In this document: piece by piece, positions 38,329 to 44,899 of the stretch
Layout of the letters: each line of letters begins with the position of its first letter
Numbering within the stretch: position 1 is the stretch's first letter
From: JAMLIN01 sp041676645
Lineage (GTDB): Bacteria; Pseudomonadota; Gammaproteobacteria; Burkholderiales; Burkholderiaceae_E
Direction: 5' to 3'
Length of the DNA stretch: 47,395 bases
Assembly: GCA_041676645.1 (NCBI GenBank)
Contig: JBAYRO010000018.1
Coordinates: 1 to 47,395 of the forward strand
The notes under the pieces: generated by a model
What the model was told of the DNA's origin: nothing
The model's input: only the letters and a program-made list of their open reading frames with translations
Databases searched by the model: none
Program-made: the position numbers and the translations under genes

Positions 38329-39384
38329 ATGACCTATCTCGCCAAGCCGCTGCTGCATCATCCTTCGCTCGCCCGCAACGAGGTTGGCCATACCCGTCGC
38401 GACTACGAAGGCAAGATCTCCACCCTGTGCGCCGGCTGCGGCCACGACTCGATCTCGGCGGCCATCATCCAGGCCGCCTGGGAGGCGAACATCGAGCCGC
38501 ACCGGGTGGCCAAGCTCTCGGGCATCGGCTGCTCGAGCAAGACGCCCGACTATTTCCTGGGCAATTCGCACGGCTTCAACTCGGTGCATGGCCGGATGCC
38601 CTCGGTGCTCACCGGCGCCAACCTGGCCAATCGCGACCTGCTGTACCTCGGAGTCTCGGGCGACGGGGATTCCGCCTCCATCGGCCTGGGGCAGTTCGCG
38701 CACATCATGCGCCGCGGCGTGAACATGCTGTACATCGTCGAGAACAACGGGGTCTACGGCCTCACCAAGGGGCAGTTCTCGGCCACTTCCGACAAGGGTT
38801 CGAAGTCGAAGAAGGGCGTCGTCAATGCCGACAGCCCGATCGATCTCGCCAGCCTCGCCATCATGATCGGCGCGAGCTTCGTCGCCCGGGGCTTTTCCGG
38901 CGACAAGGAGCAACTCGTGCCCCTGATCCGCGCCGGCATGGTGCATCGTGGCGCAGCCCTGATCGACGTCATCAGCCCCTGCGTGGCCTTCAACAACCAT
39001 GAAGGCAGCACCCGCAGCTACGACTACGTCCGGGAGCACAACGAAGCGGTCAACAAGATCGAGTTCATCCCGCGTCGCGACCCGATCGAGATCGAACAGA
39101 CCGCCGGTACCACCCGGCCGGTGATGCTCCACGACGGCTCGACCGTCCATCTCGCCAAGCTCGGCGACGACTACGATCCCTCCAGCCAGGCGGCCGCGCT
39201 GGCGCGGATCGCCGAGCACCAGGCCCGCGGCGAGATCGCCACGGGGCTGCTCTACTTCGATCCCGATTCCGGCGACCTCCACGAGCACCTGGACACGGTC
39301 GATACGCCGTTCAACATGCTGGGCGCCCCGGAGCTGGTGCCGGGGTCGGATGCGCTGGACCGGATCAACGCGGGCCTGCGCTAG
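38329..39384 (+). CDS. korB: 2-oxoacid:ferredoxin oxidoreductase, beta subunit
   Basis: This 351-residue TPP-binding beta subunit has the TPP/Mg motif GDGDSASIGLGQFAHIMRRG with NNGVYGLTKGQ. The cysteines that usually hold its [4Fe-4S] cluster are visible: C34 and C37 in LCAGCGHDS, C68 in GIGCSSKTPDYF and one in SPCVAFNNHEG. It is the decarboxylating half of the KorAB pair. It begins four bases after korA. A strong intrinsic terminator follows its stop, so korCAB is a closed unit. Confidence 0.92.
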   Translation: MTYLAKPLLHHPSLARNEVGHTRRDYEGKISTLCAGCGHDSISAAIIQAAWEANIEPHRVAKLSGIGCSSKTPDYFLGNSHGFNSVHGRMPSVLTGANLANRDLLYLGVSGDGDSASIGLGQFAHIMRRGVNMLYIVENNGVYGLTKGQFSATSDKGSKSKKGVVNADSPIDLASLAIMIGASFVARGFSGDKEQLVPLIRAGMVHRGAALIDVISPCVAFNNHEGSTRSYDYVREHNEAVNKIEFIPRRDPIEIEQTAGTTRPVMLHDGSTVHLAKLGDDYDPSSQAAALARIAEHQARGEIATGLLYFDPDSGDLHEHLDTVDTPFNMLGAPELVPGSDALDRINAGLR

Positions 39385-39406
39385 CACGGGCCCGTACGAG
39401 GCATTC

Positions 39407-39431
39407 CGCCCGGCTGACCGCCGGGCGTTTT
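39407..39431 (+). terminator. Rho-independent terminator after korB
   Basis: A perfect 8-bp GC stem (CGCCCGGC/GCCGGGCG, 39407-39414 and 39420-39427) with a 5-nt loop is followed by TTTT (39428-39431). It lies 22 bp after the korB stop. The T-run is short but appropriate, and it doubles as the start of the next promoter's -35-like box. Confidence 0.8.
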
Positions 39432-39456
39432 GCGGGGCCCGCCCCCGACGTACAAT
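39428..39456 (+). promoter_or_regulatory. yqgE promoter candidate (possibly leaderless)
   Basis: TTTTGC (39428-39433), a 17-bp spacer and TACAAT (39451-39456) make a reasonable sigma-70 promoter. The expected start site, about seven bases after TACAAT, falls on the A of the yqgE ATG (39463), so the mRNA may be leaderless. The absence of any Shine-Dalgarno before that ATG agrees with this. Confidence 0.55.
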
Positions 39457-39462
39457 CCGGTC

Positions 39463-40032
39463 ATGGGTACCGGACTCGCATCGGCGCTGAGCAACCACTT
39501 CCTGATCGCCATGCCCGGCATGGCGGACTCGAATTTCGACGGCACCGTCGTCTTCATCGCGGAGCATGACGAGCGCGGCGCGCTGGGCATCGTGGTCAAC
39601 CGGCCGCTCGAGCTGGATCTCGGCGAACTCTTCGAGCGCATCGATGTGCCGCTGCGTCCGCGCGAGCTCGCGAGCCGGCCGGTCTACTATGGCGGACCGG
39701 TCCAGACCGACCGCGGTTTCGTGCTCCACCAGCCCCGGGGCGACTGGACCAGTACCGTCGCGATCGGCGACGAGATCAGCCTGACCTCCTCGAAGGACAT
39801 CCTCGAGGCGGTCGGCGCCGGCGACGGTCCGGTGCGGCTGCTGGTGTCACTGGGCTACGCCGGCTGGGGTCCCGGCCAGCTCGAGGACGAGATCGGCCGC
39901 AATGCCTGGCTGACGGTGGCCGCCGAGCCCGGACTCATCTTCGATGTGCCGGCCGACGAGCGCTTTCCGGCCGCCTTCGCGCTGCTCGGCATCGATCCGT
40001 CGCGGCTGTCCGGCGCGGCAGGGCACGCATGA
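39463..40032 (+). CDS. yqgE: YqgE/AlgH family protein
   Basis: This 189-residue YqgE (AlgH, UPF0301) protein begins SNHFLIAMPGMADSNFDGTVVFIAEHDERGALGIVVNRP, the diagnostic N-terminus, and continues with VYYGGPVQTDRGFVLH and LGYAGWGPGQLEDEIGRNAWL. The molecular role is not well defined; it is almost always next to ruvX. I chose ATG 39463 rather than the GTG-like upstream frame start because homologues begin here and a promoter abuts it. The stop overlaps the ruvX start (ATGA). It is the first gene of the ruvX-pyrRBC' run. Confidence 0.93.
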   Translation: MGTGLASALSNHFLIAMPGMADSNFDGTVVFIAEHDERGALGIVVNRPLELDLGELFERIDVPLRPRELASRPVYYGGPVQTDRGFVLHQPRGDWTSTVAIGDEISLTSSKDILEAVGAGDGPVRLLVSLGYAGWGPGQLEDEIGRNAWLTVAAEPGLIFDVPADERFPAAFALLGIDPSRLSGAAGHA

Positions 40033-40433
40033 GGACAGGCGGGGCCGCCCGGACCCTGCTCGCATTCGATTTCGGCCAGCGCTTCATCGGCGTGGCCATC
40101 GGCAACACCGTGACCCGTGAATCCCGTCCCCTCGAGCGCATCGCGGCGGTGCCGGTTGCCCGGCGCTTCGAGCGGATCGCCAGCCTGGTCGAGGAATGGG
40201 CGCCCGACGCGCTCGTCGTGGGCCTGCCGCTCGGGCCCGATGGCGAGGAGCAGCCCGCAACGGCGGCGGCCCGGCGCTTCGCCCGCCAGCTCGAGGGCCG
40301 CTACCGCCGACCGGTGGAGTTCGCCGATGAACGCTACTCGAGCCTGGCGGCCCAGGCCGCGGGCGCATCGGCGGGCGACGACGATGCCGATGCAGCGGCG
40401 ATAATCCTGCGACAATATCTGCATGAGCATTGA
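40029..40433 (+). CDS. ruvX: Putative pre-16S rRNA nuclease / Holliday junction resolvase YqgF
   Basis: This 134-residue RNase-H-fold protein has FDFGQRFIGVAIGN near the N-terminus (Asp14), then VVGLPLGPDGEEQPAT, FADERYSS with its Glu, and a DDDADAAAIIL tail with the last acidic residues. YqgF is thought to trim the 16S rRNA 5' end and has been proposed as a resolvase. It overlaps yqgE by four bases, and pyrR begins 14 bp after its stop. Confidence 0.92.
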   Translation: MRTGGAARTLLAFDFGQRFIGVAIGNTVTRESRPLERIAAVPVARRFERIASLVEEWAPDALVVGLPLGPDGEEQPATAAARRFARQLEGRYRRPVEFADERYSSLAAQAAGASAGDDDADAAAIILRQYLHEH

Positions 40434-40447
40434 CAGGTCCTGAGCCG

Positions 40448-40945
40448 ATGTCGACGATCGCCGATCCCGAAGCCAGCTATGGTGCGCTGCTCGCACAGAT
40501 CCGGGCCGGCATCGCCGGGCGCGACATCCGCCTGGTCGGCATCCACAGCGGCGGCGCCTGGATCGCCGAGCGACTGCACCAGGACCTGGGCCTGGCGGCG
40601 CCGCTGGGCACGCTCAGTTCCGCCTTCCATCGCGACGACTACGGCAAGCGCCGCTACCTGCCGGCCGAATCCCGCCAGACCGAGCTGCCCTTCGATGTGC
40701 GGGGCGCCGACCTGGTGCTGGTCGACGACATCCTGTATACCGGGCGCACCGTCAGGGCGGCCCTGAACGAACTTTTCGACTATGGCCGGCCGAACAAGGT
40801 CGAGCTTGCCGTGCTCATCGACCGGGGCGGGCGCGAGCTGCCCATCGAGGCTCGCTACTGCGGCGCGGTCCATCCACTGGACGCGCAGGCGAGCTTCGAG
40901 TTCTCGCGCGATGCGCACGGCCGCTTCGCCCTGCGGCTGGTCTGA
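40448..40945 (+). CDS. pyrR: PyrR bifunctional pyrimidine regulator / uracil phosphoribosyltransferase
   Basis: This 165-residue phosphoribosyltransferase-fold protein has the PRPP loop LVLVDDILYTGRTVRAALNEL and the PyrR-like HSGGAWIAERL and HRDDYGKR segments. In Gram-positives PyrR binds pyr mRNA for attenuation; in proteobacteria it may act mainly as a uracil phosphoribosyltransferase. I chose ATG 40448 over the upstream TTG at 40430. It is followed by pyrB after 32 bp, and no PyrR-type anti-antiterminator is recognisable in that gap. Confidence 0.9.
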   Translation: MSTIADPEASYGALLAQIRAGIAGRDIRLVGIHSGGAWIAERLHQDLGLAAPLGTLSSAFHRDDYGKRRYLPAESRQTELPFDVRGADLVLVDDILYTGRTVRAALNELFDYGRPNKVELAVLIDRGGRELPIEARYCGAVHPLDAQASFEFSRDAHGRFALRLV

Positions 40946-40977
40946 GGCCGGCCCGACGAGGAACGCCAGACCCGACC

Positions 40978-41943
40978 ATGCGACACCCCCAACTGCGCGC
41001 CGATGGTGAACTCCAGCACCTGCTGTCGATCGACGGCCTGTCGCGCGAGATGATCCATCGGATTCTCGATACCGCATCGAGCTTCGTCGGGGTTTCCGAG
41101 CGCGATGTCAAGAAGGTGCCGCTGCTGCGCGGCAAGTCGGTCTTCAACCTCTTCTTCGAGAACTCCACCCGCACCCGCACCACCTTCGAGATCGCCGCCA
41201 AGCGCCTGTCGGCCGACGTGGTCAACCTGAACATCAATACCTCGTCGGCATCCAAGGGCGAGTCGCTGCTCGACACCATCGACAATCTCGCCGCGATGGA
41301 CGCCGACATGTTCATCGTGCGCCACGCCCAGAGCGGCGCGCCCTACATGATCGCGCAGCATCTCAACCAGATGCGCGGCGATGCGGTCAGCGTCATCAAC
41401 GCCGGTGACGGGCGCCATTCGCATCCGACCCAGGGCCTGCTCGACATGTACACGATCCGGCACTTCAAGGGCGATTTCACCAACTTGCGGGTGGCGGTGG
41501 TGGGCGACGTGCTGCATTCACGGGTGGCCCGCTCGGACATCCAGGCGCTGTCGATCCTCGGGGTGCCCGACCTGCGGGTGATCGGCCCGCTGACCCTGGT
41601 CCCGGAAGGCATCGAGAGCATGGGCGCGCGCGCCTTCACCGACATGCGCGAAGGGCTGCGCGATGTCGACGTGATCATCATGCTGCGCCTGCAGAACGAG
41701 CGCATGCGCGGCACCTTGCTGCCGTCGGCGCAGGAATACTTCAAGCAGTACGGCCTCACCCGCGAGAAGCTCGCGCTCGCCAGCCCGGATGCGATCGTGA
41801 TGCACCCGGGGCCGATGAACCGGGGGGTCGAGATCGAGTCCGCGGTGGCCGACTGCCCGCAGGCGGTGATCCTCGACCAGGTCCGCTTCGGCATCGCGGT
41901 GCGGATGGCGGTGATGAGCATGCTCGGAGCGCATCGCGAATGA
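40978..41943 (+). CDS. pyrB: Aspartate carbamoyltransferase catalytic subunit
   Basis: This 321-residue ATCase makes carbamoyl-aspartate in the second step of pyrimidine synthesis. It shows the carbamoyl-phosphate motif FFENSTRTRTTFEIAAKRL, HPTQGLLDMYTI, and the aspartate-loop region MRLQNERMRG with VMHPGPMNRGVEI. All main catalytic motifs are intact. GAGGAA precedes the ATG. It overlaps the pseudo-dihydroorotase gene by four bases (ATGA), as in the Pseudomonas pyrBC' pair, where both proteins form one dodecamer. No pyrI is present. Confidence 0.95.
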   Translation: MRHPQLRADGELQHLLSIDGLSREMIHRILDTASSFVGVSERDVKKVPLLRGKSVFNLFFENSTRTRTTFEIAAKRLSADVVNLNINTSSASKGESLLDTIDNLAAMDADMFIVRHAQSGAPYMIAQHLNQMRGDAVSVINAGDGRHSHPTQGLLDMYTIRHFKGDFTNLRVAVVGDVLHSRVARSDIQALSILGVPDLRVIGPLTLVPEGIESMGARAFTDMREGLRDVDVIIMLRLQNERMRGTLLPSAQEYFKQYGLTREKLALASPDAIVMHPGPMNRGVEIESAVADCPQAVILDQVRFGIAVRMAVMSMLGAHRE

Positions 41944-43211
41944 GGCTCTCGATCCGCAACGCTCGCCTGATCGACCCCCGGGCCGGCATCGACCGACAGG
42001 CCGATCTGCATATCGCGCAGGGCCGCATCGTCGCCAGGGGCGCGGCTCCGGCCGGCTTCGAGGCCGAGCGCGAGATCGATGCGAGCGGAAGCTGGGTCCT
42101 GCCCGGGCTGGTCGACCTGGCCGCGCGGCTGCGCGAGCCCGGCCATGAATACATGGCAACCCTCGATACCGAGCTGGATGCGGCGCTGGCCGGTGGCGTC
42201 ACGGCGCTGTGCTGTCCGCCCGACACCGATCCGCCCCTGGATGAACCGGGGCTGGTCGAGATGCTCAAGCATCGCGCCAGGCTGCTCGACGGGGCGCGAG
42301 TCTATCCGCTGGGCGCGCTCAGCGTAGGGCTGCGCGGCGAGATCATCACCGAGATGGGCGAGCTCAGCGACGCCGGCTGCATCGGCTTCGCCCAGCCGGG
42401 ACAGCTCGTCGCGGACCTGCAGCTGCTGCTGCGCGCCATGCAGTACGCGCATACCTTCGGCTACACGGTCTGGCTCCAGCCGCGTGATGCGAATATCGGC
42501 CGCGACGGTGTTGCCCATGCCGGTCCGGTCGCCTCGCGACTCGGCCTGGCGGCGGTGCCGACCATCGCCGAGACCATCGCCCTGAATGCGATTTTCGACC
42601 TCGTGCGCGAGACGGGCTGCCGGGTGCACCTGTGCCGTATCTCGAGCGCGGCAGGCGTCGAGCTGGTCCGCAGCGCCAAGGCCGAAGGGCTGCCGATCAG
42701 CGCCGACGTGGCGGTCCATCACCTGCACCTGGTCGATGTCGACATCGGCTTCTTCGACAGTCGCTACCGGGTCGATCCCCCGTTCCGATCACAGCGCGAC
42801 CGCGCGGCGATCCGGGCTGGCGTGCGCGACGGCACGATCGACGTCATCTGTTCGGACCATGCCCCGGTCGACGACGACGCCAAGCATCTTCCCTTCGGCG
42901 AGGCCGAGCCGGGCATCACCGGACTGGAGCTGCTGCTGCCCCTGACCCTGAAGTGGGCGAGCGAGGGCGGCATCGCACCGCTCGACGCATTGCGCCGCGT
43001 GACGATCGCCCCGGCCGAAGTCGCCGGCATCGAGGCCGGAACGCTCGAGCCCGGCGCCGTGGCCGATGTCTGCATCTATGCGCCCGACGAACCCTGGCTG
43101 GTCGGGCGGTCCAATCTGCGCAGCCAGAGCGTGCACACGCCGTATCTCGGTCTCGAGATGGTCGGCCGGGTCCGGCAGGTGCTGGTCAGTGGTCGGCTCG
43201 TCGGGGAGTAA
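41940..43211 (+). CDS. pyrX: Non-catalytic dihydroorotase-like protein (PyrC'/PyrX)
   Basis: This 423-residue protein has the type I dihydroorotase fold but has lost metal-binding residues. In the normal DxHxHxR motif both histidines are replaced (D59, A61, R63, R65 in VDLAARLREPG). The LxHxS position reads CRIS (Arg233), and the SDHAPH motif reads SDHAPV, with Val310. Such PyrC' proteins are known in Pseudomonas to be inactive but needed for pyrB product assembly. A separate catalytic pyrC must lie elsewhere. It overlaps pyrB by ATGA, and the REP-like repeat begins two bases after its stop. Confidence 0.9.
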   Translation: MRLSIRNARLIDPRAGIDRQADLHIAQGRIVARGAAPAGFEAEREIDASGSWVLPGLVDLAARLREPGHEYMATLDTELDAALAGGVTALCCPPDTDPPLDEPGLVEMLKHRARLLDGARVYPLGALSVGLRGEIITEMGELSDAGCIGFAQPGQLVADLQLLLRAMQYAHTFGYTVWLQPRDANIGRDGVAHAGPVASRLGLAAVPTIAETIALNAIFDLVRETGCRVHLCRISSAAGVELVRSAKAEGLPISADVAVHHLHLVDVDIGFFDSRYRVDPPFRSQRDRAAIRAGVRDGTIDVICSDHAPVDDDAKHLPFGEAEPGITGLELLLPLTLKWASEGGIAPLDALRRVTIAPAEVAGIEAGTLEPGAVADVCIYAPDEPWLVGRSNLRSQSVHTPYLGLEMVGRVRQVLVSGRLVGE

Positions 43212-43212
43212 G

Positions 43213-43289
43213 GAAGAAAATGGGGTCAGACACGGAAAATGGGGTCAGACACCATTTGCTCGCAAATGGTGTCTGACCCCATTTTCTTC
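43213..43289. repeat. REP-like palindromic repeat, three copies of one core
   Basis: The 18-bp core GAAAATGGGGTCAGACAC occurs twice in direct orientation (43216-43233 and 43235-43252) and once inverted (43269-43286). The second copy and the inverted copy form a perfect 25-bp inverted repeat (43235-43259 and 43262-43286) with a 2-nt loop; the first copy can also pair with the inverted one over 21 bp (43213-43233 with 43269-43289). It fills the pyrX-plsC gap. The sequence is AT-richer than its surroundings and resembles dispersed REP elements, as I recall, but no transposase is near. Confidence 0.8.
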
Positions 43290-43295
43290 TGACCG

Positions 43296-44093
43296 ATGAG
43301 CGGGCTGCGGCGCCTGGTTCGGCTGCCCGGGCTGGTGGGCCTGCTGTTCGGGGGCCTGCTGACGGTCTTCCTCGTGTTTCCGCTGGTCTCGCAAACGCGT
43401 CGCGATGCCCTGGTGCGGCGCTGGTCGCGCATGCTGCTTGCCTGCTGCGGCGTACGGGTGCGCGAGGTCGTGCGTACCGGAGGCGAGGCGCTGGCGGACC
43501 AGGGCGGCGGCCGCATGCTGCTGGCCAACCATATCTCCTGGCTCGACATCTTCGTGATCGACGCGATCGCGCCGGCGAGCTTCGTCGCCAAGAGCGAGAT
43601 CGCCCGCTGGCCACTGGCGGGAACCCTGGTGGCCCGGGTGGGCACCGTCTTCATCGAACGCGGCCGGCGCCGGGCGGTGCGCGACGTCATCACCGCGCTC
43701 TGCCGGCGGCTCGAGGCGGGCGGGCGCGCCGCTGTCTTCCCCGAGGGCACCACCACCGATGGTGGCCGGATCCTGCCCTTCTTCGGCAATCTCGCGCAGG
43801 CGGCGATCGACGCGAAGGCGCCGGTGGTGCCGATCGGCCTGCGCTATGTCGATCCGGACGGCATCCCGAGCCATGCAGCGGCCTTCATCGGGGACGACCA
43901 CTTCCTGGATGCGGTATGGCGCATCACCGGCCATCCCGAACTGATCGCCGAGATGCATGTGCTGCCCGCCATCGACGCAAGCGGCATGACGCGCCACGCG
44001 CTTGCCGAGCAGGCGCGGCTTGCGATCAGCCGGTCCCTGGACATTGCGCTGGACGACACGCTACCTGCGTTCTATCGCGATCGCGCAGCCTGA
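43296..44093 (+). CDS. plsC: 1-acyl-glycerol-3-phosphate acyltransferase family protein (PlsC)
   Basis: This 265-residue membrane-associated acyltransferase has an N-terminal hydrophobic helix (PGLVGLLFGGLLTVFLVFPLV). The HX4D catalytic motif is H79/D84 in NHISWLD, and the substrate motif is FPEGTT (about 148-153). It would acylate lysophosphatidate or ornithine-lipid precursors in phospholipid synthesis. ATG 43296 has no Shine-Dalgarno and lies only seven bases after the REP-like hairpin; the next in-frame Met is 46 codons later, so this start is the best choice. Its 3' end overlaps apaH by 68 bp. Confidence 0.88.
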   Translation: MSGLRRLVRLPGLVGLLFGGLLTVFLVFPLVSQTRRDALVRRWSRMLLACCGVRVREVVRTGGEALADQGGGRMLLANHISWLDIFVIDAIAPASFVAKSEIARWPLAGTLVARVGTVFIERGRRRAVRDVITALCRRLEAGGRAAVFPEGTTTDGGRILPFFGNLAQAAIDAKAPVVPIGLRYVDPDGIPSHAAAFIGDDHFLDAVWRITGHPELIAEMHVLPAIDASGMTRHALAEQARLAISRSLDIALDDTLPAFYRDRAA

Positions 44094-44835
44094 TCGCCGT
44101 CAGTTCGCCACCCCATACGCAGCCGGTGTCCAGCGCCAGCAGGCCGGGCCGCTCGACGAGGCCGAGCGCGGACCAGTGGCCGAACACCATCGTGGTGTCG
44201 GCGGTGCGCCGGCCGGGCCAGTCGAACCAGGGCAGGTAGCCGGCGGGCGCCGTGGCGGGCGATCCCTTGTGATCGAAGTCCTGCGAGCCGTCGGGTGCGA
44301 GCAGACGCATCCGGGTGAGCGCATTGATGATGGTGCGCAGGCGATCGGCCCCGGCCAGCGAATCATCCCAGCGCGCCGGCGTGTTGCCGTACATCTCGCG
44401 CAGGAAGTCGATCCAGTGCCTGCCGGCGAGCACCCGTTCAACCTCGGCGGCGCGTGCCAGCACATCGTCGACGCTCCACTGCGGGAACACGCCGGCGTGG
44501 ACCATCAGGTAGCCATCGGCGCCCACCGCGAGCGGGCGGCGGCGGATCCAGTCGATGAGCTCCGTGCGGTCGGGGGCGGCGAGGATCTCGTCGAGCGTGT
44601 CGGTATCGTGGGCCGGCCGGATGCCGGCATGGACGGCCAGCAGGTGGAGATCATGGTTGCCGAGCACACAGGTGGCGCGCGGACCCAGGGCGCGCACCAT
44701 GCGCAGCGTCTCGAGCGAGGCGGGACCCCGGTTGACGAGATCGCCCGCGAACCAGAGCGGTTCGTCCGAAGGCAGGCGTTCGAGCAGCTGGCGCAGGCAG
44801 GCGGCGCAGCCCTGGACGTCTCCGATCGCGATCAT
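44026..44835 (-). CDS. apaH: Bis(5'-nucleosyl)-tetraphosphatase, symmetrical (ApaH)
   Basis: This 269-residue metallophosphatase hydrolyses Ap4A to ADP and removes non-canonical RNA caps. Motifs are IGDVQGC, FAGDLVNRGPAS, LGNHDLHLL, MVHAGVFPQW and VFGHWSALG, all intact and typical of ApaH, at normal length. It is transcribed towards plsC, and the last 68 bp overlap the plsC 3' end on the opposite strand, including both stop regions. No neighbour suggests a special role. Confidence 0.95.
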   Translation of the reverse strand: MIAIGDVQGCAACLRQLLERLPSDEPLWFAGDLVNRGPASLETLRMVRALGPRATCVLGNHDLHLLAVHAGIRPAHDTDTLDEILAAPDRTELIDWIRRRPLAVGADGYLMVHAGVFPQWSVDDVLARAAEVERVLAGRHWIDFLREMYGNTPARWDDSLAGADRLRTIINALTRMRLLAPDGSQDFDHKGSPATAPAGYLPWFDWPGRRTADTTMVFGHWSALGLVERPGLLALDTGCVWGGELTAIRLRDRDRTQVACRPAQCPGTG

Positions 44836-44899
44836 GGAAGGATCATGGGGCCGCCGCCATCGTGAGACGAGCGGATGCGAACGGCCCGGGCACCGGTCC

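Noticed and set aside
40945..40978. PyrR-type attenuator before pyrB
   Set aside because: The gap is only 32 bp with no terminator or anti-antiterminator structure.
43213..43289. CRISPR-like repeat array
   Set aside because: The repeated core appears as two direct copies with a 1-bp gap plus one inverted copy, not as regularly spaced direct repeats with unique spacers, and no cas gene is near.
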